A stretch of DNA of 64,000 nt from Mycolicibacterium sp. HK-90 (GCF_030486405.1 NZ_CP129613.1:2666001-2730000); one strand, 5' to 3'. Shown: positions 43,826 to 53,410, counted from the stretch's first letter. Translations and numbers: made by a program. The notes: a model not told the origin generated them from the sequence alone.

Positions 43826-44853
43826 CGCGCAGCCGCGGGACCGCTGTGAAGTTCGGCGTGTTCGGAGTGACGATGCTGATCTTGACCGCAGCGCTGTTTG
43901 CGATCATGGGCCAGTACCGCACCGGGTCGACCAACGGGTATTCGGCGGTCTTCACCGACGCCTCCAGCCTGAAGGCCGGCGATTCGGTCCGGGTCGCGGG
44001 AATCCGCATCGGCACGGTCAATGACGTTGCGCTGCAGCCCGACAACACGGTGCTGGTGCACTTCGACGCGGACCGTGAAGTCGTCATGACGACCGCCACC
44101 AAGATCGCGGTGCGCTATCTGGACCTGGTCGGTAACCGGTATCTGGAACTGATCGACAGCCCCGGCTCGACCAAGCTTCAGCCGCCCGGTTCGATGATCC
44201 CGGTCGACCGGACCGAGCCGGCGCTGGATCTCGACCTCCTCCTCGGCGGGCTCAAACCCGTCATCCAGGGGCTCAATGCCCAAAACGTCAACGCGTTGAC
44301 GAACTCGCTGATCCAGATCCTGCAAGGCCAAGGGGGCACGGTGGAATCCCTGATGGCCCATACGCAGTCGTTCACCCAGGCGCTCGCCGACAACGGGCAG
44401 ACCGTGCAACAACTGATCGACAACCTGAGAACCACCGTGGCAACCGTCGCGAAGGACGGTGACAGATTCTCGGCGGCCGTCGAGCAACTGCAACAACTCG
44501 TCACCGGTCTGTCGCAGGAACGTGATCCCATCGGAGAGGCCATCACCGCTCTGGACAACGGCACCGCGTCCTTGACAGACCTGATGACACAGGCCCGCCC
44601 GCCGCTGTCGGGCACCGTGGACCAACTGACCCGTCTGGCTCCGTTGCTCTCCAACGAAGACGACATGGCGCGTTTGGATCTGGCGTTGCAGAACGCTCCC
44701 AAGAACTACCGGAAGCTCGTCCGATTGGGCGCGTACGGAAGTTTCATCAACCAGTACCTGTGCGGCATGAATGTCAGGGTCACCGACCTGCAGGGGCGCA
44801 CCGCGTACTTCCCGTGGATCATGCAGAACACCGGACGCTGTGGGGAACCCTGA
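43822..44853 (+). CDS. mceB: MceB: MlaD-domain protein
   Basis: 343 residues, ATGA overlap. Anchor FGVFGVTMLILTAALFAIMGQY, Mce domain with GYSAVFTDASSLKAGDSVRVAGIRIGTV, coiled helical region and a short end with LCGMNVRV and NTGRCGEP, as in MceB of other operons. Confidence 0.92.
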   Translation: MTRSRGTAVKFGVFGVTMLILTAALFAIMGQYRTGSTNGYSAVFTDASSLKAGDSVRVAGIRIGTVNDVALQPDNTVLVHFDADREVVMTTATKIAVRYLDLVGNRYLELIDSPGSTKLQPPGSMIPVDRTEPALDLDLLLGGLKPVIQGLNAQNVNALTNSLIQILQGQGGTVESLMAHTQSFTQALADNGQTVQQLIDNLRTTVATVAKDGDRFSAAVEQLQQLVTGLSQERDPIGEAITALDNGTASLTDLMTQARPPLSGTVDQLTRLAPLLSNEDDMARLDLALQNAPKNYRKLVRLGAYGSFINQYLCGMNVRVTDLQGRTAYFPWIMQNTGRCGEP

Positions 44854-45935
44854 TGCTGAAATACCGTGGATCGCACCTCATCCGAAGCGGACTCATCGGC
44901 ATCGTGCTGATCGCGATGGTCGTCGCCGTCGGCCTCCAGCCTCAGGCGCTGTGGTCGTGGGCCACTTCGGTCAGGTACAACGCACTGTTCGCCGAGGCGG
45001 GCGGCCTGACCGTAGGTAACGACGTCAAGATCTCCGGGGTCACCAAGGGCCTCGTCACCGATGTCAGGCTGAGCCGAGGGAAGGCGTTGGTGACCTTCAC
45101 CCTCGACGGCAAGGTCCGCCTCGGCTCCGACACCACCGCGCACATCCGCACCGGGACGATGCTCGGTGCGCGGATGCTCACCCTCGAGCCGGCCGGCGCG
45201 GGCACGATGCGCGCCTCGGACACCATCCCGATCACCAGGACGGCGTCGCCGTATTCGTTGACCAACGCGGTCGGTGACTTCACGCACAACACGGCGGGCA
45301 CCGACACCGCCGCACTCACCCAGTCGCTGGATACGTTGTCGGACACCATCGATCGGATGGCGCCGCAGCTGGGGCCGACGTTCGACGGACTGTCCCGGCT
45401 GTCGGAGACACTGAACAGCCGCAACGAATCCCTGAGCAATCTGCTCAAGAGTGCCGCCGATGTGACCGGCATCCTGTCGAAACGAAGTGAGCAGGTCAAC
45501 ACACTGCTGCTGGATGCGAACGCGCTGACCGCGGTTCTCGATCAACGCCGTTATGCGATCGTCAACCTGCTCGCCAACACCTCGGCGCTGTCCCAGCAGC
45601 TCTCCGGACTCGTTGCTGACAACGAGGAAGAGCTCGCGCCGACTCTGAAGCAGCTCAACTCGGTGACCGCGATGCTGGAGAAGAACCGGGACAACATTGC
45701 CGGTGCCCTGGCAGGTCTCGCCAAATACCAAGTCACCCAGGGTGAATCGGTGAACAACGGTTGGTACTACAACGCCTTTGTCGGGAACTTGCTGCCGGGG
45801 CAGACCCTTCAGCCCTTCCTTGACTACGCGTTCGGGTTCCGGCGCGGCACGAATGCCGGGCAACCGCCGGACAATGCCGGCCCACGCGCCGAATTCCCCT
45901 GGCCCCACAACGGCATTCCTGGAGGAAGTCGATGA
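44853..45935 (+). CDS. mceC: MceC: MlaD-domain protein
   Basis: 360 residues; ATG 44853 shares one base with the mceB stop (TGATG). Anchor LIRSGLIGIVLIAMVVAVGLQ, domain core GLTVGNDVKISGVTKGLVTDVRL, then a predicted coiled coil rich in LSDTIDRM/LSNLLKSAA heptads. The C-terminus is short with a PWPHNGIPGG end rather than a long Pro tail. Confidence 0.92.
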   Translation: MLKYRGSHLIRSGLIGIVLIAMVVAVGLQPQALWSWATSVRYNALFAEAGGLTVGNDVKISGVTKGLVTDVRLSRGKALVTFTLDGKVRLGSDTTAHIRTGTMLGARMLTLEPAGAGTMRASDTIPITRTASPYSLTNAVGDFTHNTAGTDTAALTQSLDTLSDTIDRMAPQLGPTFDGLSRLSETLNSRNESLSNLLKSAADVTGILSKRSEQVNTLLLDANALTAVLDQRRYAIVNLLANTSALSQQLSGLVADNEEELAPTLKQLNSVTAMLEKNRDNIAGALAGLAKYQVTQGESVNNGWYYNAFVGNLLPGQTLQPFLDYAFGFRRGTNAGQPPDNAGPRAEFPWPHNGIPGGSR

Positions 45936-47401
45936 TCGCCCGTAATCGGAGGCGGATCAGCCGCACCGCGCTGGTGCTGCTCGTCGCGTTGGCCGTGGCC
46001 GGCACGGCGATGATCGTGCGGCAGACAGTCTTGAAGCCGACCACCATCACCGCCTACTTCACGTCGGCCACCGCGATCTATCCGGGCGACGAAGTTCGTG
46101 TTGCCGGGGTCAAGGTCGGCTCGATCACGGGCATCGAGCCGGTCGGTGACCAGGCGCGGATCACTCTCGCCATCGATCATGGTGTGAAGGTCCCGGCCGA
46201 CGCCAAGGCAATCCTCATGGCGCAGAACCTGGTTGCCGCCCGGTATGTCCAACTGACCCCGGCGTATGAAGAAACCGGCCCGACGATGGCGGACGGAGCG
46301 CAGATCGGGGTGGAGCGCACCGCCGTGCCCGTTGAGTGGGACCAGGTCAAGGACCAGCTGATGCGATTGGCGTCCGATCTGGGCCCGATCAACGGAGCAT
46401 CGGCCACCTCCCTGAGCCGCTTCGTCGACAGTGCCGCCGCAGCCATGAACGGCAACGGCGAGAAACTGCATGAGGCGATCAGCCAGTTGTCCGATATCGC
46501 AAAAATTCTGGGCCAGGGGAGCGGCGATGTCGTCGGCATCATCAAGAACCTGCAGGTCTTCGTGGCGGCGCTGCGGGACAGTAACGCCCAGATCGTGGAA
46601 TTCCAGGGCCATCTGGCCAGCGTGACCAGCGTCGTCGACGGGAGCAGGTCCGATCTGGACGCCGCCCTGACGAACCTGGCGGACGCCGTCGGCAACGTTC
46701 GGCGCTTCGTCGCAGGCAGCCGTGACCAGACAGCCGAGCAGCTGCAGCGGCTGAACAACGTCACCCAGAATCTGGTGGACAACCAGACCAAGCTCGAGAA
46801 CGTCCTGCACGTCGCGCCGAACGCCATCGCCAACGGTTACAACATCTACAACCCCGACAGCGGTACGGCAGTCGGGGCGTTCGCGCTGTCGAGCTTCGCC
46901 AACCCGGTGGCGGCGGTGTGCTCGGCGATCGCGGCGGTGAAGAATGCCACGGCCGCGGAATCGTCGAAGCTGTGCGCCCAGTATCTCGGACCGGCCCTGT
47001 CGTTGCTCAACTTCAACTACCTGCCCATGCCGTTCAACGCCTATCTGAAGAAGGCGCCCAGCCCGGAGAACCTGGTGTACACCGATCCCAACCTCGCGCC
47101 CGGTGGCGCCGGAGGACGTCCGCAGCCGTACGCGGAACAGCCGCCGGCCGTGTCAGCCTTCACCGGTGCCGGCGACGTGCCACCACCGGCCGGGTGGGGC
47201 GCGCCCCCTGGCCCGCCCGGTGTGTACGCACCCGATGGATTCCCGGCCACTCCCGCTCCCGCCTTGTTCCCCGGCGCGCCGGTCCCCCCGGGGGCCCCGA
47301 CCGTCACGCCGGACCAAGGGCCGAAGACATTGCGGGACATGCTGCTGCCGGCCGAAGCTGCTCCGGCCCCCGCCCCGCCGGCTCCAGGAGGTACCCCGTG
47401 A
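45932..47401 (+). CDS. mceD: MceD: MlaD-domain protein with proline-rich tail
   Basis: 489 residues, ATGA overlap. Anchor ALVLLVALAVAGTAMIV, domain core SATAIYPGDEVRVAGVKVGSITGIE, a long helical region, then from about residue 385 a Pro/Ala/Gly-rich tail (PPPAGWGAPPGPPG). The tail is typical of MceD and MceF and probably disordered at the outer envelope. Confidence 0.92.
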   Translation: MIARNRRRISRTALVLLVALAVAGTAMIVRQTVLKPTTITAYFTSATAIYPGDEVRVAGVKVGSITGIEPVGDQARITLAIDHGVKVPADAKAILMAQNLVAARYVQLTPAYEETGPTMADGAQIGVERTAVPVEWDQVKDQLMRLASDLGPINGASATSLSRFVDSAAAAMNGNGEKLHEAISQLSDIAKILGQGSGDVVGIIKNLQVFVAALRDSNAQIVEFQGHLASVTSVVDGSRSDLDAALTNLADAVGNVRRFVAGSRDQTAEQLQRLNNVTQNLVDNQTKLENVLHVAPNAIANGYNIYNPDSGTAVGAFALSSFANPVAAVCSAIAAVKNATAAESSKLCAQYLGPALSLLNFNYLPMPFNAYLKKAPSPENLVYTDPNLAPGGAGGRPQPYAEQPPAVSAFTGAGDVPPPAGWGAPPGPPGVYAPDGFPATPAPALFPGAPVPPGAPTVTPDQGPKTLRDMLLPAEAAPAPAPPAPGGTP

Positions 47402-48711
47402 TCACCCATCGCTCGCTGACACGACTCACCGCGGTAGCCGCCTGCTCGGTGGCGACACTGACCGGTTGTGCGTTCCACGGGTTGAATTCACTGCCCCTGC
47501 CCGGCACCGTGGGGCGCGGGTCAGATGCGACGGTCTATCACGTCGAACTGGCCAATATCGGGACGCTGGAGTCAAATTCACCCGTCATGATGGGTGACGT
47601 CATCGTGGGCAGTGTCTCGCGCATGGTGGTCAAGGGCTGGCATGCCGACGTGGAGGTGCAGGTCTTGCCCGACGTCGTCGTTCCGGCCAACGCGGTCGCC
47701 ACCGTCGGGCAGACCAGTCTGCTGGGCTCCATGCACATCGCCCTCGATCCACCGTTGGGGGAGTCTCCCTCCGGGCGGCTGACCCCGGGGGCGACCCTCG
47801 AGCTCAACCAGACTTCGACATATCCGTCGACCGAACAGACCCTGTCGTCGCTGTCGGTGCTCGTCAACGGTGGCGGCCTCGGCAAGATCGGTGACCTGGT
47901 CACGGAATTCAACGCCGCGCTCAACGGCCGTGAGGACAAGATCCGCGATCTGCTCACCCGGCTGAACGACATCGTCGGGATGTTCGCCAACCAGCGAGAC
48001 GACATCAACGCCTCCATCACGGAATTGAACCGGCTGGCCGGCACACTGTCCGGACAGCAGGAGGTGATCACCACGGCGCTGCAACGGATCCCGCCTGCGC
48101 TGGACATCTTGGTCAAGGAACGCCCGCGCATCACCACCGCGTTGGAGAAGTTCGGTCAGTTCAGCGACACCGCAACCAATCTGGTGAATGCGACGCGAGA
48201 GGACCTGCTGACCAATCTGCGCAATCTCGAACCGACGGTGCGGGCGCTGGCCGACGTCGGGCCGAATCTCGGAACCGTGCTCGCCTTCGCGCCCGCCTAT
48301 CCCTACCCGCAGAACTTCATCGACCGGGCCATCCGTGGGGATTACCTCAACCAGTTCATCACCTTCGACTTCACCGTTCCCCGGCTGAAGCGAGGTTTGT
48401 TCCTGGGCACCCGGTGGGGCCAGGAGGGACTGCCGCTGACCCCCGCTCCGGGCGATCCCTGGTTTGCCAACTACACGAAGGACCCGCTGGGCATGCCACT
48501 GACACCCCCGCCCGCGGCGGTAGCCACGGTGCCGCCGCTGGTCGACCCGGCGCCGTCCGACGATCAGACGGGGGAGGCAGCCCCGGCTGGGCAGGCTACC
48601 GGCCCGGTGCCGCCTGAGCCGCCGGCCGCACCTGTGCCGGAACTGGGTTCCGAATCACCAGTCGCCGCACCGACTTCCGAGTCCGCAATGCCGAACGAAG
48701 GTGGCAACTGA
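47398..48711 (+). CDS. mceE: MceE: Mce-family lipoprotein
   Basis: 437 residues from GTG 47398, with a strong AGGAGG site and a GTGA overlap. Instead of a plain anchor it has a lipoprotein signal with lipobox TLTGC (Cys24), as in LprN/MceE. Mce domain TLESNSPVMMGDVIVGSVSRM follows, then helices and a Pro/Ala/Glu-rich tail. The lipid anchor would tether the Mce tube to a membrane. Confidence 0.92.
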   Translation: MITHRSLTRLTAVAACSVATLTGCAFHGLNSLPLPGTVGRGSDATVYHVELANIGTLESNSPVMMGDVIVGSVSRMVVKGWHADVEVQVLPDVVVPANAVATVGQTSLLGSMHIALDPPLGESPSGRLTPGATLELNQTSTYPSTEQTLSSLSVLVNGGGLGKIGDLVTEFNAALNGREDKIRDLLTRLNDIVGMFANQRDDINASITELNRLAGTLSGQQEVITTALQRIPPALDILVKERPRITTALEKFGQFSDTATNLVNATREDLLTNLRNLEPTVRALADVGPNLGTVLAFAPAYPYPQNFIDRAIRGDYLNQFITFDFTVPRLKRGLFLGTRWGQEGLPLTPAPGDPWFANYTKDPLGMPLTPPPAAVATVPPLVDPAPSDDQTGEAAPAGQATGPVPPEPPAAPVPELGSESPVAAPTSESAMPNEGGN

Positions 48712-50288
48712 TGCTCACCCGATTTGTCCGAATCCAGCTGGCCATCTTCGCGGTGGCCTCGGTGATCGGCATCGCCCTGATGGGCATCGTCTATCTGCAG
48801 GCTCCCACGCTGCTGGGGATCGGGCGGATGACGGTGACCTTGCAACTGTCCGGAACCGGCGGGCTCTACCAGTTCTCCAATGTGACCTATCGCGGCGTCC
48901 AGATCGGGAAGGTCACCGACGTGCGTCCCACCCGTGACGGTGCGGAAGCCACACTGTCACTGAACACGTCGCCCAAGGTTCCCGCCGATCTGCATGCCGC
49001 GGTGCTGAGCGTATCGGCGGTGGGCGAGCAGTACGTCGATCTGCAACCCCGCAACGACTCGGGACCGTACCTGCATGACGGCTCGGTCATCCCGGTATCC
49101 AACACGTCGATCCCGCAGGCGGTGGGGCCGATGCTCGATCAGGTCAGTTCACTGATCGGCAGCATTCCGAAGGACAAGATCAGCCCGCTGCTCGAAGAGA
49201 CGTTCAAGGCCTTCAACGGCACCGGAAACGACATGGGATCGCTGCTGGACTCCTCGTCGAGACTGATCGCCGAGGCGAACGCGGCCTCCGATCAGTCCCG
49301 TGCGCTCATCGATGACGGTGCGCCCCTCCTGGACGGACAGGCCGAATCGGTCGACGCAATCCGTACCTGGGCCCGCAGCATGTCCGGAATCACCAAACAG
49401 GTGGCCGAGGACGACGAGCACGTACGCACTCTGCTCCAGGACGGGCCGGCTGCCGCTGACGAGGCCTCGCGTCTGTTCAATCAGGTCAAGCCAACGCTGC
49501 CGCTGTTGCTGGCCAACCTGACCAGCCTCGGCCAGGTCGGGGTGACCTACCATCCCTCGCTCGAACAACTCCTGGTGCTCCTGCCGCCATCCATCGCGGC
49601 CACGCAGTCATACGGTGCGCCGAAGAACAATCCGACCGGTATGTCCCTGGGCGACTTCACTCTTACGATGAACGACCCGCCGGCATGCACCGTCGGGTTC
49701 CTGCCGCCGTCGTCATGGCGGTCGCCGGAGGACACCAGTGACATCGACACCCCGGACGGGCTGTACTGCAAGCTGCCTCAGGATTCACCGATCGGTGTGC
49801 GCGGTGCACGTAACTACCCGTGTATGGGCAAGCCGGGCAAGCGGGCTCCCACCGTCGAAATCTGCAACAGCGACCGACCTTACGAGCCACTGGCGATGCG
49901 CCAGCACGCCCTCGGTCCGTACCCGATCGATCCGAACCTGCTCGCCCAGGGGATCGCGCCGGATTCTCGCGTCGAGCGGGACCCGGCTACCCATGGTCCG
50001 ATCGAGGGCACCCCGCTACCGCCGGCCGCCGTTCCGCCCGACGCCGTGCCGCCGCCCGCGGCGCCTCAAGGTGAAGCGCCGGTGAGCGAGATACCGCCCA
50101 GCCCGGATACGCCCGCGGTGGCGCCGAGCGCCTTCACTCCCAACGGATCTGACGGACCGTCGGTGGCGATCGCCACGTACGACCCGCGGACGGGCCGGTA
50201 CGCCACGCCGGAAGGGAAGGTGTTCCGGCAGGCCGACCTCGTGCCGCGCGCGGGTGACCACACCTGGAAAGACCTCTTCACCACCTGA
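48711..50288 (+). CDS. mceF: MceF: MlaD-domain protein with long tail
   Basis: 525 residues; ATG shares one base with the mceE stop. Anchor IQLAIFAVASVIGIALMGIVYL, domain core GGLYQFSNVTYRGVQIGKVTDV, a helical part and a Cys-containing globular end, then a Pro-rich stretch ending DPRTGRYATPEGKVFRQADLV, a conserved MceF-type C-terminus. Last gene of the operon; a hairpin terminator lies 10 bp downstream. Confidence 0.92.
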   Translation: MLTRFVRIQLAIFAVASVIGIALMGIVYLQAPTLLGIGRMTVTLQLSGTGGLYQFSNVTYRGVQIGKVTDVRPTRDGAEATLSLNTSPKVPADLHAAVLSVSAVGEQYVDLQPRNDSGPYLHDGSVIPVSNTSIPQAVGPMLDQVSSLIGSIPKDKISPLLEETFKAFNGTGNDMGSLLDSSSRLIAEANAASDQSRALIDDGAPLLDGQAESVDAIRTWARSMSGITKQVAEDDEHVRTLLQDGPAAADEASRLFNQVKPTLPLLLANLTSLGQVGVTYHPSLEQLLVLLPPSIAATQSYGAPKNNPTGMSLGDFTLTMNDPPACTVGFLPPSSWRSPEDTSDIDTPDGLYCKLPQDSPIGVRGARNYPCMGKPGKRAPTVEICNSDRPYEPLAMRQHALGPYPIDPNLLAQGIAPDSRVERDPATHGPIEGTPLPPAAVPPDAVPPPAAPQGEAPVSEIPPSPDTPAVAPSAFTPNGSDGPSVAIATYDPRTGRYATPEGKVFRQADLVPRAGDHTWKDLFTT

Positions 50289-50297
50289 CCCGAAAAA

Positions 50298-50329
50298 GGC
50301 CGCCGCGGTGGACATCCACCGCGGCGGCC
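50298..50329. terminator. GC-rich hairpin terminator after mceF
   Basis: A perfect 14-bp stem (50298-50311 with 50316-50329) encloses a four-base loop, 10 bp after the mceF stop and 38 bp before the end of the convergent secreted-protein gene. A-run CGAAAAAGG precedes it. There is no downstream T-run on the plus strand, as is common in mycobacteria; on the minus strand the A-run gives TTTTT, a classical terminator. Confidence 0.75.
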
Positions 50330-50367
50330 AGTCGGTGCGATGACCGCGCCACCGAAAGATGTTCCGG

Positions 50368-50877
50368 TCAGGCCGTTTTCACCAGCTTGAACGGCATCGT
50401 GATGAACACGACCTTGCTGCTGCCGCACGATCCGCTGACGCCGGTGGTCGAATCCTCGCCCATCAAAGTCGTCGAAGTCGGATCGTTGGAGGTGGCGTCC
50501 TTGTTCGAGGTGAAGAATCGGTACACCTGCAGGCCCGGACCGGCGGTGCCGTCGGGACACGGCTGCCAATTGTCCACTGTCTTCTTGACATACCAGACGC
50601 CGCCCTTCTGGTAGATGGGTGCGCTCCATCCCCAGTCGGTGTCGACCGTGCCGGTGCACTCGCTCGGGTAACTGCATGTCGTGGAGATCGTCCAGATGCC
50701 ACGGATGCTGGCCTCGTCGTGGAACACGTCGTTGGTCTTCGCCCACTCACCGTTCGAGGTGGCTACGTAGGTCCCGTTCAGGCCCCATCTCGGGGAGGCC
50801 TCGGCGACGGGGCTGCACAAGCCACCCACCGCAGCGGCGGTAAGTGCCCCTGCCCCAACGAATGCCGTCACCCGCAT
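50368..50877 (-). CDS. Secreted protein of unknown function
   Basis: 169 residues from ATG 50877 with AGGAG upstream. Signal peptide MRVTAFVGAGALTAAAVGG with cleavage near AEASP. The mature part starts LNGTYVATSNGEWAKTNDVFHDE and has four or more Cys (TTCSYPSECTGTV, QPCPDG, SGSCGSS) and the Trp-rich DWGWSAPIYQKGGVWYVKKTVDNW. This pattern recurs in mycobacterial secreted hypotheticals of unknown role. It lies convergent to the mce operon. Confidence 0.78.
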   Translation of the reverse strand: MRVTAFVGAGALTAAAVGGLCSPVAEASPRWGLNGTYVATSNGEWAKTNDVFHDEASIRGIWTISTTCSYPSECTGTVDTDWGWSAPIYQKGGVWYVKKTVDNWQPCPDGTAGPGLQVYRFFTSNKDATSNDPTSTTLMGEDSTTGVSGSCGSSKVVFITMPFKLVKTA

Positions 50878-51011
50878 GAACCCCACTCCTCTGTACACCG
50901 GCCACCGGCGGTCGCCGCGACAGTGTTCACTGTGCAACGTCTGCGACCGATTGACGGAGAATGTCCCACCTAGTGGGCCATGAGCTGGTAACTGGATCCA
51001 GGCGTGCCACA

Positions 51012-51401
51012 GTGTCGTACGTGCGGATACCGGTGGCAGCCACGGCAGCGCTGCTCGTCTCGGCGGCGATGATCGCCCCAGCCCCAGCGGGCGCAGAACC
51101 TGCCGGATGCAGTGAACCTTCGTGCGTACCCGGGATCAAGGGCGGCGTCGTTCTCGGCGCGTCGTGTTCGGATACGAGCTACTACGTCTTCGGCACCACG
51201 TCGTGGGGCCGGCTGGTCTTCTGTGGATCGCCGCGCCGGTACGAGCCGCGGTACTTCCGGTCGCCGCCGTTGAAAGGCATTCGTGAGGAGAACACGCCAT
51301 GCACAGGCTTCGAAAATTCCGTCGCGCAGGCGCCCGACGGGCTCTTCCTGAGTTGTGTGGCCAGTGACGGATCGAGCAGGTGGCTTCGTGGCGACGCGTG
51401 A
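51012..51401 (+). CDS. Small secreted Cys-containing protein
   Basis: 129 residues from GTG 51012 (GTG 51021 is also possible). Signal peptide VAATAALLVSAAMIAPAPAGAEPA, then a mature part with about six Cys (GCSEPSCVPG, ASCSDTSYYVF, FCGSPRRY, PCTGF, SCVASDG), suggesting disulfide bonds outside the cell. I recognise no family. Its 3' end overlaps the next gene by 14 bp. Confidence 0.6.
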   Translation: MSYVRIPVAATAALLVSAAMIAPAPAGAEPAGCSEPSCVPGIKGGVVLGASCSDTSYYVFGTTSWGRLVFCGSPRRYEPRYFRSPPLKGIREENTPCTGFENSVAQAPDGLFLSCVASDGSSRWLRGDA

Positions 51402-51831
51402 TGCGTTGGGGTGCAGCGGCATCGTGAGCGCGATGTGCGCGGTAGCCCTCGGTGCGGCTCTTTCCGTGGCGGCACCGGCACAGGCCGAGGAGAGCCCGGC
51501 GGTGCATCGCGTGACCTACACCGTCACCGCTGAGCAGCCGACCACGGTCGGCATCTATTTCCGTGAGGTCGACCCGCCGAGTTGGGCTGATTACAGCCAC
51601 AATCCGTACGAGTTCAGCCCCAAAGACGATCTCACGCTGGAACCGGGCAAGCCGTGGATTCGCGAGGCCACCCTCGCCGACCCGATGCGATGGGCGATGG
51701 TCGCCGTCTCCACGGGCGGATTGGCTCCACAGAATGCGGGATCCCTGCGCTGCGAACTGGCCATCGACGGAATCGTCGTAGACCGGGCCGCCGGTCCCAA
51801 AGGGGCGTTGTGCTCGCTGCGGAATTGGTGA
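51388..51831 (+). CDS. Small secreted protein, possibly MmpS-like fold
   Basis: 147 residues from GTG 51388. Signal sequence GIVSAMCAVALGAALSVAAPAQAEE. The mature part (HRVTYTVTAEQPTTVGIYFREVDPP...LRCELAIDGIVVDRAAGPKGALCSL) has the strand pattern and late Cys pair that resemble the extracytoplasmic domain of MmpS proteins, but there is no retained membrane anchor or MmpL gene. That resemblance is weak. It overlaps the preceding secreted gene. Confidence 0.62.
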   Translation: MATRDALGCSGIVSAMCAVALGAALSVAAPAQAEESPAVHRVTYTVTAEQPTTVGIYFREVDPPSWADYSHNPYEFSPKDDLTLEPGKPWIREATLADPMRWAMVAVSTGGLAPQNAGSLRCELAIDGIVVDRAAGPKGALCSLRNW

Positions 51832-51995
51832 CGAGCTGCCCCCTCTCGCCGGACTACGGATTGGTCCGCTGGGTGAGACAGCGGCACCGAGGCGGGCTGA
51901 CGCCGCATTAGCGTGTGGCAGCAGTCACATCGGCCAGGAGGCGACCGCGGCAACTGATGCCATCGACGACTGGCCGAGACCAACCGGAGGTGCAC

Positions 51996-52673
51996 ATGCG
52001 GCTACCAGCCGTGCTCGACAAGACCGACGAGGACCACTCCCAACCGAGTGACGGCGAACTCGAGTTGACCCATCAGGCCGAAATCGATGCCGGCACGGAC
52101 AACGGCGACTGTGTGTCCGATGACGGCGCCGACGCTGCGGACGCACACGAGGACCAGTCATCCGACGCGGGTGAAAAACGCAGGTGGCGCCCAAAGCTCG
52201 CGACGTTGCTCGCCGGTGTGGCCATCCTGGTGAGCGGCGGGTTGTTGGCGGCCAGCGGATACATGATCTGGTTCCACCAGCAGACCGATCGTGAGCAGCA
52301 GCGTCGAGCGGAGTTCTCGGCCGCCGCGTCGCAAGCCGCCGTCACATTGATGTCGATCGACAGCGCGACGGCGCAGGACAATGTCCGGCAGATCATCGAC
52401 AACTCGACCGGTCAGTTCAAAGACGACATTCAGTCCTCCGCCGAAGACCTGGTGAAAGCGGCACAGGATTCGAACGCGACGACGAAGGCGACGGTGCGGG
52501 CGTCCGCGGTGCAATCGATGGATGCCGACTCCGCAGTCGTCCTCGTCAGCTCGGCGACCACGGTCAGCAACTCGGCCGGGGCGAACCAGCAGCCGCGGAA
52601 CTGGCGCCTGAGCCTCACCATGGTCAAAGACGGGGGACAGATCAAGATGTCGAAAGTGGAGTTCGTCCCGTGA
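51996..52673 (+). CDS. Mce-associated membrane protein
   Basis: 225 residues from ATG 51996 with GGAGG upstream. An acidic N-terminus of about 70 residues, one membrane span (LATLLAGVAILVSGGLLAASGYMIWF), then an external domain TLMSIDSATAQDNVRQIIDNSTGQFKDDI, the mark of mycobacterial Mce-associated proteins (Mam family). It is thought to help assemble or stabilise Mce complexes. It is coupled to a paralogue (GTGA). Confidence 0.85.
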   Translation: MRLPAVLDKTDEDHSQPSDGELELTHQAEIDAGTDNGDCVSDDGADAADAHEDQSSDAGEKRRWRPKLATLLAGVAILVSGGLLAASGYMIWFHQQTDREQQRRAEFSAAASQAAVTLMSIDSATAQDNVRQIIDNSTGQFKDDIQSSAEDLVKAAQDSNATTKATVRASAVQSMDADSAVVLVSSATTVSNSAGANQQPRNWRLSLTMVKDGGQIKMSKVEFVP

Positions 52674-53314
52674 GCACAACGACAACAGAAGCCGGGCTCG
52701 AGACCGCCTCGGACGACGCGTCGGTTCTCGACGAGTCACAGGCGGGCGAAATCGGTGACACCGAGGACGCCGCGGCCGAGCCCGCCGTCGCCGACCAGGG
52801 TACCGAGCGCCAGGAGCGGTGGGCCCGTCGCATTGCGCGCCGATGGCGACCGATCGCGGTCATGTGTGTACTTCTCGCCTCGGCAGCTTCGGCGGCAGCA
52901 CTCTATTTTGGTGCGTATCGCGCGGACCACGGGAGTGCCGAAGCCGCCGCGGCGGTGGTCGATGCAGCGTCTGAGGGATCATTGGCGTTGTTGTCATATG
53001 CGCCAAACAGTTTGGATCAGGACATTGCCGGCGCGCGATCCCATCTGACCGGTGAGTTCTTGACGTACTACAGCGAGTTCGCCGAAAAGTTCGTCGTGCC
53101 CGCGGCCAAGCAGAAGGACATCAACGCCACCGCCTCGATCGTCCGCGCTGCCCCTGTCGACGTGCAGTCGGACACCGCGCAGGTATTGGTATTCCTGAAT
53201 CAGGCCACCACGAGCCGTGACAACCCCGAACCGGCACAGGCCGCCAGCGCCGTGAAGGTCGGACTCACGAAAGTCGATGGGAACTGGTTGATCTCATCCT
53301 TCGACCCGATCTAG
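52670..53314 (+). CDS. Mce-associated membrane protein
   Basis: 214 residues, GTG start overlapping the previous stop. Again an acidic N-terminus, one membrane span (IAVMCVLLASAASAAALYFGAY) and an external domain with LLSYAPNSLDQDIAGARSHLTGEFLTYYSEF. Partner of the preceding protein; most likely serves the mce operon 2.4 kb upstream on the same strand. A terminator follows 44 bp downstream. Confidence 0.85.
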   Translation: MSTTTTEAGLETASDDASVLDESQAGEIGDTEDAAAEPAVADQGTERQERWARRIARRWRPIAVMCVLLASAASAAALYFGAYRADHGSAEAAAAVVDAASEGSLALLSYAPNSLDQDIAGARSHLTGEFLTYYSEFAEKFVVPAAKQKDINATASIVRAAPVDVQSDTAQVLVFLNQATTSRDNPEPAQAASAVKVGLTKVDGNWLISSFDPI

Positions 53315-53358
53315 CCGTACTGAACGTCTGACGCCGACGGTGACCGGCGTCCACAAAA

Positions 53359-53401
53359 ACACCGGAGCCGGGCTCGAGATGTTCGAGCCCGGCTCCGGTG
53401 T
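53359..53401. terminator. Strong bidirectional hairpin terminator
   Basis: A perfect 19-bp stem (53359-53377 with 53383-53401) with a five-base loop lies between the Mce-associated gene and the convergent sigA gene. It separates the accessory region from the conserved core block. Confidence 0.85.
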
Positions 53402-53410
53402 GTGTCGGTT

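Noticed and set aside
40998..50288. Naming the operon mce4 or mce1
   Set aside because: Family membership is clear but the type cannot be told without phylogeny, so only generic names are given.
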